Part shown: positions 35,201 through 48,114 of the stretch, piece after piece | Layout: every line of letters starts with the position of its first letter | How positions within the stretch are numbered: position 1 is the first letter of the stretch | Assembly (NCBI GenBank): GCA_034008185.1 | Contig: CM067084.1 | Location: 8,265,385-8,329,384 of the forward strand | Origin: Gorsachius magnificus | Taxonomy: Eukaryota; Chordata; Aves; Pelecaniformes; Ardeidae | Reading direction: 5' to 3' | Length of the DNA: 64,000 bases | Notes under the pieces: generated by a model | What the model was told of the DNA's origin: nothing | The model's input: the letters and a program-made list of their open reading frames with translations, nothing else | The model's database searches: none | Translations under genes and position numbers: made by a program

Positions 35201-36600
35201 CAACTTGAATAAATTTGAGCAATTTGTTCTGAGGCGCACCAAATGCAAAGTGAAGGTAGAATTAATTATGAGTATGCAACTTGTACACCATTCTTGAAAG
35301 AGGAGAACACACAGGGAAAATATTTGCCTATATATTTGATGATTTGACATTTCATCTCCTGACCGCTACTGAAAACTGAGCTGCCAGCACTGACTGTTAA
35401 GCGCTGTTCCTGGGTGCTGATGAGCAGATCAGAACCACGCATTTTGCACATCAGTTTAGGAATGTATTTTCCCACAGGAATTATTTTGTCTAATATGATT
35501 CATTTCAGTTTAAAAAAAAAGTAGCACAGTTTCTTCCAAAATCCCATGAGCATGCAGAAGGCATGATAGAGATTATCAAATGTTCCTGAAACGAAATATC
35601 CTCCTTAGCCATGGGTGCAAGAAATCTTGCAACAGGTACTTATGAAATCATGAACCAGGATGACAAATGTATTATTTCTCCACAAAATAGGAGGGTGTAC
35701 AGCTCATTTTACGTTTGTTTTTTAATTATTAGCCTTGCCTAAAACAACATGGATATTCTTATCACGTGCACCAACATCTAATGTGAGATAAACATGTCTG
35801 TCCCTTCATTCTGCATTCATGACTCCTCTATTTAATCACGCATTCTTTATTGTTGAATGATACCCCAGGAAAGCTTCAACTACAGGGAAAGGTCTTTCCA
35901 AGTAGTTTATTTTTGCTGCTATTTAGTCATTACTGAAATCACGCATTAGGAGTTATTCAGGAGTTGTTTTCTTGTCTCGGGAAGAAAGGGAGGGGTACAA
36001 TGATCTCTGGCTCTCTGAGTCCATTCGGTTCTTCTGTAGTGTATGCAGAGAGATTGCAGGTCGAAGGGATCATGTGGGGTATGAGGAAGGTGGGAACACT
36101 ACAAATTGTACTATGGCTACCCCCCAAAAGTTAAACAAAGGAGAGGAGTCTAGGTGACCGCAGGTTTTCAGTGAAAGAGGCACAAAGAGCAAGGTTATAA
36201 CTGCACAACTGAGCTGTGCTGATAAAGCTACCTTTCAAAAACAGGCCTGGGTATTTTTTTTCTTCACTGGTGAAATCTCTTGAAAGCCCTAAATAATTGA
36301 CTGTTCAGGAGCCAGCAGCTGGAAGAGGGGCTGGAAGTGCTGTTTGCACAGGTGGCTAGCCTACAGGGAGGCTCAACGCTTACCCCCTTGCCCATATCAA
36401 TTATTCTGAGACTCTGTCTGTTTAATGTCTGCAAGTTTTGATAACAACAAAATCCTTCTAGAAAACTGCTGATGCAACACTTATCATGCTATCTTTATGG
36501 GATTGAATTTTTCTTTTTTTTCTTGTTTTCCTTTTTGCGAGGATATAGTGAGTGAAGGTACCAGAGGAGCTGCCAGGACAATAAAGTAACAAGCCAATTA
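29226..36600. other. Non-genic DNA, GC-rich patch at 30.3-30.7 kb
   Basis: No gene seen. The patch 30285-30655 is markedly GC-rich, with CpGs and overlapping frames of 67-128 codons on both strands. It could be a small CpG island or a GC-biased conversion spot, but no TATA or initiator arrangement is convincing. The 170-codon minus frame at 31002-31514 is the joint longest in the window, lacks motifs and is near chance expectation. CpG-containing sequence 'gcgcacggtttgcgtgcgcg' lies at 33815-33834. Confidence 0.55.
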
Positions 36601-39600
36601 AACAACTAGCCCAAATTTCCAGCAGTCTAAAAGTAAACAAGCTGGGAGACCCCGTGGGGATCTAGATTGGTTTACTTTAAAAGTGTGGTATGGGCTTCTG
36701 TACAAACAATGAAATGCAACCATTCTTCCTTGCAGCGGCCAAGGGACTTACCTGTCTTTTGAAAAAGCCTGACTTATATGAAACTTTGCCATCTGGTCCA
36801 CACACTGCAGCAAGTCTCATACCACACACAAAGATTTGCTTAAAACGAAAGCTGCAACTTTTATTAGCTCGTCCCTGTGCAAAGCAATGACCGGGATAAA
36901 TCCTGTGAGATTTCCTCAAATAAGCAGACGCTGAGACCAGAGCGGTCCTTAAAAGGAGGCGATGCCTCATCTTTCCCCAGAGATCCATCCAAGCTACAAA
37001 TGGGAAGTCCCCGTTGGAGCAGACTGAGACTTTTGGTGGCATCGCACATCTTCTGCGCTGTGTGGTTCTCTTCAAGCTTTGAGTCACTAAGTCAAATGTT
37101 TGAGAAAAGCAGATCTACTTAAGAAAGACAAACAAAATGGAAGAATAAATTGCTAGGTCTAGGGAGGAAAGACAGGAAAAAAAAAACCCCAAACTCTAAT
37201 TTGTGACCTCAGTGCCAAAAATGTACAGATTTTTGGTCCTGATTGCAAAACACTTGGTTTGCCAATTCTGTGCAATTCTGAGCGGCCACAGAGAATCAAG
37301 CAAATGCCACCCACCAAGTGTTTGGACTCAGCAGCAGCTCTGTTCCTCTTGTTACCTCAGTTAACCTAGACCTGCTCCCTACCCAAACTGTTTGTTTAAC
37401 CTAAAGAATAATAACGACCCAGTGCCGCCAATTTGTCATGGGGGAAAAGTTATTCAGTCCCTTTTAAAGAGCTTGTGGGCCAAAGCGTAAGAGAAAGTGT
37501 GAAAGCTAGCAGTGAGAAACAGGAAAGCCCCAGTAAAGGAAAAATAGTGGCAGAAAACTGCTATAAAAGTCTGTGAACATCTCAAAGGAGAAACTGAAGT
37601 TCCCATTTTAAGGTGTGCAAATCTCACCAGTCATCTTGGCCCTGCTAGATGAGGGCGCTGTGTGTCAGGCATCGCGTGCACTGGGGCATGGGGCGGTGAT
37701 TAACGTCGCCTGCCTATGGAGATGCCCCTGGCTCCGGGTCATGAGGGAGGGACCTCAGAATTGGGGCTGCCCCAGGAGACTGCATTGCTTATCAGGGCTC
37801 CTTTACACTGAAGCTTGCATGGTTGTGGTTACAGTTTGCACTGGTTTTGTGGTTTTTTTTTTTCTTCGCTCGTTACCCTGACCCCAAATGCCTCTTTGCC
37901 TGGCTACGCAGGGTTGGAGCCACTCTGTTATGGGATGGAGAAAATGTGTGAGCAGAGGGAATAGGTGGAAAGCATGGGTGAGGAGCAGAGAAGCCCTGCA
38001 TAATGAAAAAAGGACTTAAAAATAGTTTGAGGGTGGTTACTTTCCTTATACAATGAAGCTGAAGCAGCGATGCTGGAAGCTTCTGAGGCTGTTGATGTGA
38101 ACCCAGCATATAGAGATGCCTAAAAATGCAGAGAATAATTCTTTATTGTCCGAAAACCATATTATTCGAATACAGTCAAAGTGGAAAAATCTGGGGACTG
38201 TGGCAATCCAGTTAATGTATTGGCAGATTTTCTTCCCCATTAGTGGGAAATTTAGAAGAGACTATTCTCTACAAACACACAACATTTCAGAGTTCACAGT
38301 AATTTCACGGGCAGTCATTCTTTCCTCTTTGTTCAGATTCAATGTTAACATGAATTTGATGAAGCTGTTGCAAGATACAGAGTACTAGCAGCAACATAAA
38401 ATTCACAGTCACATACTAATGGCTAAAGAGGGGAACCCAGCCTCTGCTGATGCCAATTCTGCATCCTGCTCAAGTTAGGTGGCCTTTCTTTTTAGACAGA
38501 AAGTATAAAGAAACTCAAATGGTAATTTTTTTTTTCCCTACAAGCCAGTTTCCTCTTCACAAGGACCCATCCTCAACAGGCTGTCATCAGGCTGATGCGA
38601 GGTCGTCCTGAAAGCCCACCTACCTCAGCGACTAATATTCTGCTTTTGGACAGGGCTGAGTGCGTGGTTTCCAGGTCAGACAAAGCACAGCCCCCCAAGG
38701 AGAATGATTCGACGTATGGATTTCCTGTACTTTCCTATTGTCTAGCGGTGTCTGGGAGCTAATGTCAGTATTGTGCCTAGTTACCATCAATCCACAAATT
38801 ACATTTTTTTAAAGGCCAAAAAGTCCTCTCGGAGAGCATTGCTTGGTTCAAATTTCTGAAGCAAACATTCTTGTTCGTCCACAATTGTCTGGGTAGGGAC
38901 GACTTTGCGTAGATCACATTTTAAAGTTCACCCTGTAATCAAATGAAATGAGAATAATGTCCTCCAATGTTTCTCTGGATTAGTGGGGTTTACGCAATCA
39001 GCAGTGACCTTGGTGGCAACTGGTCATTTCTTACCATCACCATCCAATTGCTCTGCAAAAGAAAAGCACATTCGGCAAGGAGGCAAAATGACCAAGAGCT
39101 GAAAGAGGAGCACCCGTTTTCCTTTCAAAGTTCACTCTCTTGACAGGTTAATGGGGTAAGCTGGCATTATCAATGCCTCTGAGAGGGTTTATGGAGAAAA
39201 TTGGTCCTGCTGTCTCAGAGGCCTGAAACAAAGAGCCCACAGGAGCATCTTATTTCCAGTCATGCTTGTGGACACAGATGCTTAAATACAAACGGGAAGA
39301 AACATGCATGGCCACAGACAGTCTAAGCTAATGCTATAAAATATCAATTAATTTCTTGATGTCAAAACTGGGTAATACAGAAACATTGCCAGTGCCTGTT
39401 GCGTGCTTGACGTGTGTGATCCTGGAGAATGAAACTGAGAAAGAACAGAGCCCTTCGTGTGTGTCTATAAGTATATAAACACATAGACAGTACAAAATAC
39501 TGAAAAAAAATTTGCTGCATGTATACATGTTATATACAGTATGTCAGCATTTGTAACAGATGTCTTGTGATAAAGATGTCTGCATGACAAATTGCAGGGT

Positions 39601-42600
39601 TGTTTGATAAACCGAGCCCTCCTGTGTTAAAGGGCACTCACTTTTGACCTCTTCACCTATGAAATGTTTTTGTGTTAGGACCCTTCCTGGGGAGCTCAAA
39701 CCAATGAGCCTCTAACAACAGCTGCCTTTGAAAAATAGCCAAAACACATGTATTGCCCCCTCACACACAAGGTCTTTATTTAAGATAAATATATTGCTCC
39801 AAATTGGAGGCTGCTGCAGTAGTTGATGCTGGGTTTATTACAGGTTTCAGATCCAACAAGCCCTTGTTTTCGGTGCTAGGAATTTGTTGTATCCTGATCT
39901 GGTTCTCACTCCCATAGTCTGGCGCTCTCCATGATCTCCCTTACAATCTGAATCACCATCCTAAAGGTCCAGAGAGCGGTGCTGCTAATTACCAGGGTAC
40001 TATCTGGAAAGGAGGTGGTATTTGTCAGCTGTACGTGGTTTTCTATTTCTGAAGTCTGTTCATAGGGGTTTGTGGCACAGGACTTTGCAAAAAAAGACCT
40101 GGAGAACAAGGTCCTATGAAACATATTTTGAGTTCCCTAAAGAACATCCAAAATATGGCTTCTGTAAAATAAGTGACATATACATATCGCAGCATGACCT
40201 CATTCAGTATCCAGTTTTACCGGCAGTTGTTTAAGTCGGCTTGTACAATTTCCTTGGGGAAGTCTACTCTTCAGAGTAACTTCACTGTCTCTGCCAACAA
40301 GTCTTTCTAGGCTGTTCCCAGAGTCGACAGTGTGTAGTCCCTTGGAGCAGTACGGATTTGAGGCTATGCTTTCTAGAATAAAGAGTGAAACAGAAGCTTG
40401 TACTGGAAAGCTTTTAGAAAATCCAGCTAACAAAAAGTAGGGGGTTTGAGTGATGGGCACGGTAAAAATTCTGATTTACCCATGACTTCCAGAGGCACAC
40501 AAAATGCACTGCAAGGAATACAAAGCCCTGAGCTGTTCTGTGTTTTCATCGATCATATCCTTATACTCTCCCTCACTACTTCCTATTGCCAGAATTGCGC
40601 GTCTCCAATGCTGTAGTAATTAACAGTTCTAATGGCAAGAATGAATGGGTGGAAGAAGGTGTATTTGTTCATGCCAAAACTCTCTGGTGGTCGTTATCCT
40701 AATTTTTTCTTAATTAGATTTGATGAGTTGTAGAAGTTGCCTTTGAATTTTCACCTATTAAAGGACTATAGGGAAACTGTCTGCCCTGTCAGTCTTGCAA
40801 AAATAAGCGCTTACGTACATTTTTTTTTTAATACTACTGAGGGCTGATTAGTCTTTCCTTATATTTCTTCCAGTTTTGGGTTGTGTATTACACATTCTCT
40901 AAATAGTGAATCACTGGTACCTGATCCTCCATGGATTAAAGCATAACACACATTCAGCTTTTAAATCTTGGTATCAGAGTTTTTACTTGCAATATGCTTT
41001 AATGTAAAAGGTGTCAGACTGGAATGGATAACCAGTGCTTCATCCACCTTTACACATTTTTTTCATGGTAAGAAGTGAGCTCCTTTCATGTGTCCTTGCA
41101 CAGCTCAGTGTCAGCTCTTTAAAAGCCTGTCACAAAGCTGAAGGTTTGATTTTTGTAACTCGCAGAAGTACCTTTTCTAACGAAATTGCCCAACATGCCC
41201 TGCACAGAATCAGTGGTTACAGACACTAGTAAGGAAATGTCAGTGAAATTCATTATAATTGTGACTAAAATCCAAGGCCAGTCATACTGCCCCTGAAAAA
41301 TAAATATTATGTGACATTTTATAATGCCCTTTATAATTTAGGCATTCTTTATCTCATGCAGATTGTACTAGGCTTATTGGAAATTACCCGGGGCAGGCAG
41401 GAGAACCCAAAAAGCCTTTCCTGCAGCCTGAATCGCCACTCTTCCACAGGTAAACTGTATGGAGAGGCATTTTCTCTTACTGTTGTGCACAGCCAAGGCC
41501 CTTCCCACTGATCTCTAGCTCCTACAAAGCTGCAAAGGTTTCATGGGTTAGGTACTGGAGCAACAAAACTTTGAAGACCTTGTCTTGTATGGCACATTGA
41601 CTCTGCCTGACTGAGGTTGCTTGTAGCATCAGGAAAGTAACTAAGCACTGATTTTCAAAATGAGACATGCCATGGCAGCTGTGAAATGTTATCTTTCATC
41701 CTGACAGGAATACCCAAACAGCGACTGTCATTTTTCTTCAGCATCCATTATGTGCTTGGTTAACCTTGTTTCCACAGACATGGAGAAAATTAAGCAGCTG
41801 CCTACTCATTTATGCATCCCCTAATTGCACATGCAGCTGAAGTAGCTGCTGCCCGAAATTCAAAAACTGGGTTCATGGAGCATTTCTCGAAGCATTTCTA
41901 ATGAGCATTTCTGATGCTGATCACATAACTTGCATGAAGACAGAAGTGTGACCACGACACTTGTACAAACACATTTGGCTCGCCTGCCTTTTAATTAGCA
42001 ACTGGAAGCAGGGCTTGCCAAATTCTGGGGCCTGCCCGTGAATGGGCAGTTTTATTGAGGTCGGTACCCAGTTGCGTGTGCTGCTAAGCACTCACTGCTG
42101 CTTGCTTACCTACCGAGAGCTTGCAAGTCTGCAAGTTGTCTCCGTCTGCATCTATGGCACTGGGACAGCGTTCCTCATCTCTGCTGTCCTTCCATGAAAA
42201 TGGCACCTTTTAATTTGGTGGGAGTCATGCCCAGTCTTCAACAATGTTATGTCAGCTAAAGCAGTTTTGGCACATACAAGGAAATAGCACTAAATCATTT
42301 TTACTTCATTGGAACTTAGAATATCAACTGTACAGAGTACAGTATAGAGCTTGCTTCCTAATGTACACGAAACACAGAAAACAACTAGAATTATACATAA
42401 AATTAAGCCAATAGAGTAAACTTGTTTCTACACACACATGTGCTATTTATAGCTTCTAGGTTAATTTTCTGGCAGGAAGTTTGAGGAAAGCACGCACAAC
42501 ATCCCCAGATTGCTTACACTACAGCACTGTCTTTAGAAAAGAGTTTGAGGAAGAATAGGGGCCTGCTCTTCCACTTTTATTCTTTAAGGATGTCATAGCC

Positions 42601-45600
42601 AGTTGAAGAACAAGCAATGAAATGAAGAGACATTGAATCAGGCATTCTCTGAAGCCTTACTTTTTACACTTCTTTTGAGCGTGTCTTCTTGAGAGGCTTT
42701 GAAGGACTTTGGAGTTGTCACAGTGATTTGTGGATGCCAAAAAAAAGTCAGAAAACCTCAGGGCTAAAAACTTAGAACAAATATTTTTATTTCTTGCACT
42801 GTGGTGTGGTCAATGTGGAATAATTAATGCTTGAGATGCTCCTGAAGACCAGTGTATGCATTATGGGCCATACTCATGGAGTATCTTGCTTTTACTTTGT
42901 TTCATAGAGTCTATGAATAACTCACCCAGCTGAAATGATAAAGCAAACTAGGCTGCTGGGAAACACAGTGTAGCCAGGCTGTCGATACAAGCAATTAGTG
43001 AAGAAAACGATGTAAAATAAATTTTTGCTCTGAACTGAAGGAAATTGTACAAGAATTTGAGTCTGGAAACATCTGAATGTGTCTTCATTTATTGTTTTTC
43101 TTGCAGGCCTGGGGGCATAAATACCAAACACAAAGGAAAAGTTCTGAAGTTTCTGTAACTAAAAGCTTCCAAAAAGTGCATTGGAAACCAAATTCAATGC
43201 AATAGCTTCAGAGAAACTTTAAAAAATAAAGGGAAAAAAAAAAGAAAAGCTTTAGAGTTGGCAGCATCTAAGAGACCAAATGTCTCTTAGAAGATATTTT
43301 GCAAGCAGCTAGAATAGTTGGTCAGATAAAGAAGCTGGGGAAAAATTCCAAAAATTAAGGAAAATTTAAGGTGGAAATAATACTTGAGGAAGAGTGACAA
43401 CTGGGAAGGGACGGGGTGGGGGAGGGGAAGGAAGAACTCCAACCACTGCTCATAAACCACTGGGACTAGAATTCCCAGCCTGGCAGCTACCAGCTCTAAT
43501 TTTCAGCTTGTTGGCCTTTTCTTTTTGCAATGTTTCTACTATTGTGAGCTATAAATAGAAACCAGACAGACCCAAAGTGTCCTGAACAAAGGTTTTGTAA
43601 TCTCGACGCTTTGTCTTAGTATGTTCCTTCCACAGAGAGAGTGACTAGTAGAAGAGACTCTTAAAAAGTGAGGTGTCTTTCGAATTCTATTTTCTAGCCT
43701 GTCTTCCTTCCCTCTTTGGCCAAGAAAGAGTCCTTTCTTGATCAACTAATGTATCACAAACCCCCTCAAATCCATAAAATCTTAGGATTGCTGTGGAGAG
43801 AGTAGAGCTGATGCATTTCAGAGCTAAATGTGCTGGCGTGAGATGCACAAAGCCCTGGTGCCTCTCGGAGAACGGAGGGGAAGGTGGTGCTGGAAGTGGC
43901 AAGTGAAGGGTAAACGGAGCCTCGAAAGCAGTGCAAGCTTGGTATAATTTTGGAGGGCTGAATGCTGAGCAGCCACGCTATTTATAGGATCTTGCAGGCT
44001 TAAGTTTAATGGGAATTTATAACAGGAAAAGAAACAAACTGCTATAGGAGACACTTTGTCAGAAAGACTCCATCCTTTTATGAAAAACATCTTTCTATGA
44101 GCATAATCTATTAAACTGCCCATAATCTGACCACTGTGAGCTTAGAATAAAACTTTTTCCCTTTTCTCCCTCCTGTGAATACATTTTTGAGCTTTTATTT
44201 TTGCCTTCCTTTAAGGGACAAATGAGTTCATGAACTTCATCGATAAACAAGATTGCTCCTATCTGGACTTTCGTTTTCCTTTCAAGAGTTTTGCTGAGAC
44301 ATCTGTGGTTGAATCTTCATGATTTTGGACATATACTATTCAAACTATTTCTTTTTCCTAGCTCTTAATATGGCAAAGCCCTTCCTACTCAGTAATGCTC
44401 GTAAACATTTGCATAAAGTGTGTTGTGTACTTGAATTGGGGCCTCCAACATATCCTGTTTGATATACTAGACCTCATAAAAACAAAGACAGACGTGATCC
44501 GTGCCCGTCTGGAAGTGAAGTGCCTCTCCGCTTTGCTTGTGTAAGGAGAGTGTAACATCTGGGTACTGCCTGCGTGTGAACCAGCCACGGCAGAGGAGGA
44601 ATTCTTTTATAATGCAATTAAGTAGTAAGTGTGAGAAAACCATATCTGTAAAATATAAAGAGCTTCGGAACAGTCCAAAGCGCTTTTGGCTCCCATGCTA
44701 GTCAGAAACCTGGCAGGGCTCTTTTCTCCTTAGTCTTCCTCTCTCCTTGCTCTTCCTCTCTGCAGATGCTGAGCACTGCAAGGTGTGAAACACAAAAGGG
44801 TGAGGGCAAACGGTTATTCAGTCCCGTACCCTGTCTCCAGCGAGGCTTATGCTGGGAGCACGAGAGTAGGAGAATGGAAAGTGGATGGGGTGGTAGGCTG
44901 TTGATAGGAGATGCGTATGTAGTTTCTGAAAGTTCTTGGCCTGTACTGTCCAAACTCCACCAAAGCTAAAAGTAGGAAGGGTGACTGCGATGATTTAAAT
45001 TTTGCTTGGTTGATTAACAAGCCTGAAAGAAAAGCCTGCAAAAGGGAAATGACCTACACAGTTGCTTTTTTTCTCTTCCCCCCCCACCCTCCAGCAAGCA
45101 TCGGTGCAGAAGCACTTAGGCTGGGTCAATGTAATTTCCATTAAACTCTCATCGGTTAAAGTGTAAATGCTTCTTAGGGTAAGAACTGGAATCCATAGCT
45201 TTGGTCTCCCTATTGAGTGTGCTACGAGGCTGTATTAACTCTTACTCTCTTTTCTGGCTCTGCAAAGCTGTCTGTCTTGTGATGAAAAAACTGCTAATAG
45301 GAAGGTGAGGGAACCTCTGCTTTGGCAGCAGCCAATTTTTTGGTGTTAGGGAAAGCATCTGGAGGTCTGATATGAGTTTGAACAGCATCAGGCAGAGGAT
45401 CTTCAACATGATGGGCAATTGCTACAGCCTTTGCCTTGAAATGTACCCACCACCCTCCAAAACTTTCCTATCCATTGCTGAAGTGGATGGATGGTCAAAT
45501 AGGCTGTGAATCCTTGGTAGAAATTAGTTTAATAAGTTGAGTGCCTCCCTGTAGTCTAAAGATACCAGTATTAGGGGAGGGTGCTATCTGAGACGTGTTC

Positions 45601-45764
45601 TTGCTCCTCTGTTCCTTTTCAGTTCAGCCGCGAGGGCTGGTTCCTGTGCGTACCATGTGAAGTACCAACTTCTCCATCTTCTCATTGGTGAGTCACCAAT
45701 CAACCTCCAGGTTATCCAGCCCTTTGCAGGGAATAGGGATCTAAAAATACAGGGGAGGCAAACT
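36601..45764. other. Non-genic DNA, no gene seen
   Basis: Largely unique sequence. The region 36680-37110 is open on both strands over about 400 bp and has more CpGs than its flanks (136-codon minus frame, no motif). A 12-bp palindrome CATGTATACATG occurs at 39518-39529. A perfect hairpin at 43267-43291 is listed separately. No CR1 copy is recognised over these 9 kb. Confidence 0.55.
43267..43291. repeat. Perfect 10-bp stem-loop
   Basis: TCTAAGAGAC at 43267-43276 pairs exactly with GTCTCTTAGA at 43282-43291 around a 5-base CAAAT loop. It is too short to be a miRNA precursor by itself, and the flanks do not extend the pairing. No terminator function is expected in this genome. Confidence 0.85.
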
Positions 45765-45769
45765 CTCCA

Positions 45770-45865
45770 TGACTCAGCTAAGAGTGCGTCATACAAAGTC
45801 TGTGTTGGGGTAGGGAATTGAACCTAGATTTCTGGAAATCAGGTTATACCACTGCCTTTATACAC
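45770..45865 (-). repeat. tRNA-derived SINE (MIR-type) head, antisense
   Basis: Reading the minus strand from 45865, the sequence shows an A-box-like AGTGGTATAACC (45842-45853 reversed), then a B-box GGTTCAATTCC (45814-45824 reversed), with spacing appropriate for a tRNA-derived pol III promoter. Just after it comes 'ctaccccaacacagactttg', which corresponds to the amniote MIR 'ctgctctgccacagacttcctgtgtgac' order. The CORE and tail beyond 45770 are not recognisable. It is a truncated, inactive MIR relic and not a tRNA gene, because no cloverleaf can be folded. Confidence 0.65.
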
Positions 45866-47140
45866 ACATCCATAAAGAATGGTCTTAAACAAGAAAATTA
45901 TTTGGCTTAAACCAAAGGGGGGAAAAAAAAAATCTCAAATTGTGTTTCTTGTGTAACAATAAACTCCATGAGGAAATACCAAATTCCATTCATTAAGGAT
46001 TAACTATGTAAATGTGGCATATCACAAAGATTCAGGGAGGACAGTAGTGGTCTATGAAGAATCGAATCATTTAGGTCAGGGGTTTTTTACTATTTTTTTT
46101 TCTAGGAGAAAAACAATAGCAAGGTGGCCAGCCAGAAAGCCTAGGGGAACCATTCACATTCAAGGTGTTGGTATTAAAAGGCACAATAGGAAGCAGATGT
46201 GCAGAAAAACAAAACAGAACTGCAGGCAGGAAGGAGTACCTCAGGCTATGGCTGTTCCTACTGTACTAGTTAATGAGAACTCCACAAGGAATTATTGATT
46301 TAATATTAATTAAAGCTCACAGGCAACTTGTTAGCTTATCTTTTACAAATGATGCATTAGAAGCGTATGTAGGAAATATAGGCTTTTGTGTGGTTTAACA
46401 TGTAATGAGGAGGAGGATGGTTTTGATATGAAAAAATTCAGCCTGCTTATGGCATGCTGGCTACTGTACAATATAATACAGCATGGATTATCTCGATATT
46501 ATTTTGGCCTGGCATTCACAAAGCAAGAAACTGGAATACCTGAGAAAAATTTTGTTTGGTGACCCAATCACCAGACACAGAGAAAGAGCTTATACAATGT
46601 TATGATAACTTTGCTTAGTATGAACACATAATATTGCTTTGGCTATGCCCTTCCAGCTGAAGAAATGGGGTGTGGTAGGTCAGGGTTTGCCTCTAAGGCT
46701 GCACATTAGGGGTGTGCTATGGAGCGACCCAAAATCCTCCTTCCCAGCTGTCCAGGGAGGAGCAAAATGCTGCGTGGCAACGTATTTCATAGCATGAGGT
46801 ACGCACGTGGGACTGGGAGCACAAGGAGTGACTCCAGGTGCTGCTGCTCCCCCCAAGTGAATGTGAACCCCAGCGCTTGCCCACAGCCCTGGTAACTTCT
46901 GTCCTGGACCAGTGCGCGGCTTTGGCTATGGTTCAGAGGCTTGCCCTGTGCTTGTAAGGTCAACTGCTAGTGCTGAATTAGGGCTATTCTCAATAACTTC
47001 TCTGTCTAAGCTTTATAGCAAATATGGCAGATTCTAGATCGAGATATACTGAAATTACCGGCAGACCTGAAAAAACACTTTGAGTGAGATTTCAGGTCAT
47101 TCCCAAGCTTATATTAATCAGCTGTTGTTCCTGAAAGAGG
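45866..47140. other. Non-genic DNA upstream of the Gypsy relic
   Basis: Unique sequence with a GC-richer patch near 46730-46920. I looked for earlier parts of the Gypsy element (LTR, gag, protease, the YxDD region of RT) and recognise none. If present they are eroded beyond reading by eye. Confidence 0.5.
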
Positions 47141-47149
47141 ACAAAAACC

Positions 47150-47675
47150 TTGACCTTTATGCTGAAGAATGAAGGTCAAACCCAGGTTTGTAAGACCCAG
47201 CTAGTTATTTTGGAGGCTGTGTCCATCTTCAGATGACAAAAAAAAAAAATAAAGTTTTGGGTTGCAAGGATGTTACAGGAAATTTAACCCAGAGATTTTC
47301 CATAGTTTCTGCTCCTCTCCCTGACCGGATCCAAAAAAGGGGAAGGTAGAACAATAAAAAAAAGTAAGTCTGGTGCTATTAAATGGTCTCCTGAATGCAA
47401 AAGATGCCTTTAGGAACATTAAAGAAAAATTATGTACAGCTCCTGTGTGTCAGGGCTCCATTTTTTCCAAAAACTTTATTGTTCAACCGGATGTGTCAGA
47501 AACTAAACTGGGTGCAATTTAATGCCAAGAAACTGATGGTAAAGAGCATCTAGCACTATATATCACTGAAAAATCATTCCAGAGGGGATAAAGATATGCA
47601 GCAATAGGAGGGGAAAAATAAAAAGAAACTTTCCCTATAAAATGGGCTTTAGAAGCACTTTTCTGTTATTTCTTA
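47150..47675 (+). mobile_element. Degenerate Ty3/Gypsy pol fragment (RT-RNase H)
   Basis: In order on the plus strand, in shifting frames, the following can be read. An LTFMLKN-like segment at about 47151 may correspond to the end of the RT palm. LG followed by CYRKF (47258-47286) and RFSIVSAPL (47294-47320) corresponds to the 'LGLxxYYRxFI..FS.IA.PL' signature. WSPEC (47383-47397) is followed by DAFRNIKEKLCTAPV (47403-47447), the usual 'W..ec..AF..LK..L..APVL' block. FIVQPDVSETKLGAI (47475-47519) is the start of RNase H, retaining the first Asp. GKEHLALYITEKSFQRG then RYAAIGG (47539-47610) is followed by PIKWALEAL and CYFL (47633-47674), the 'YAAIExExLAIKWALexlryYL' block. Stops and at least three frameshifts are present. 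No LTR, gag or integrase is seen. This order is diagnostic of Ty3/Gypsy (Metaviridae-type) pol and not of CR1. It is an inactive fossil. Confidence 0.8.
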
Positions 47676-47885
47676 AAAAATGCATCTTCGTAAAAGATTA
47701 TGAGCTCTCGGTATGGATAAACATAAAGAAAAGGGGCATGTTAGCTTCTCATACCATGCAGCATGTCCCATCAGTAGCATACTGGTGGGCCTGTACCTGG
47801 GAAGGCATTTCTGACAGGTAAAAGTATTTATCCACAGGGTTTTGTCAGTTAGTGAAGTCCCATATTGATGCGTGTATCGGCTATT

Positions 47886-47907
47886 CCCCCCCCCCACCCC
47901 CCCCGCC
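47886..47907. repeat. C-rich tract, G-quadruplex potential on minus strand
   Basis: C10, A, C8, G, CC. The complementary strand has two long G runs broken by T and C, which could fold as a G-quadruplex. It lies about 200 bp downstream of the Gypsy relic. Confidence 0.85.
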
Positions 47908-48104
47908 AATGTGTGGACAGACTTTAGAGCATGGTTAAGAGATTTCCGTGTCAGGATTATTCTGACATTTGCTCCACATGAGGTGGAAAAAAGCCAAGCT
48001 GGAAAAGCTGGAGGGAAGAAACATCCTTCCAGGCGGGAGGTGTTTGGGGCGTTGCAGAGGCTTCCCTCCTAGTGTTTTGCTTTGTTCCCTTAACATAAGA
48101 AGGA

Positions 48105-48114
48105 GGGGGGGGGG
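48105..48114. repeat. G10 run
   Basis: Ten uninterrupted G after AGGA. It lies 198 bp from the end of the C-rich tract at 47886-47907, and the two tracts could pair as a long-range G:C stem in single-stranded DNA or RNA. Confidence 0.85.

Noticed and set aside
36677..37087. 136-codon minus-strand frame in a CpG-containing region
   Set aside because: The plus strand is also largely open and no domain is recognisable; kept only as part of the block description.
47673..47909. Minus-strand frame with CQKC, considered as an integrase zinc finger
   Set aside because: The required HHCC spacing is absent and the strand is opposite to the Gypsy pol fragment.
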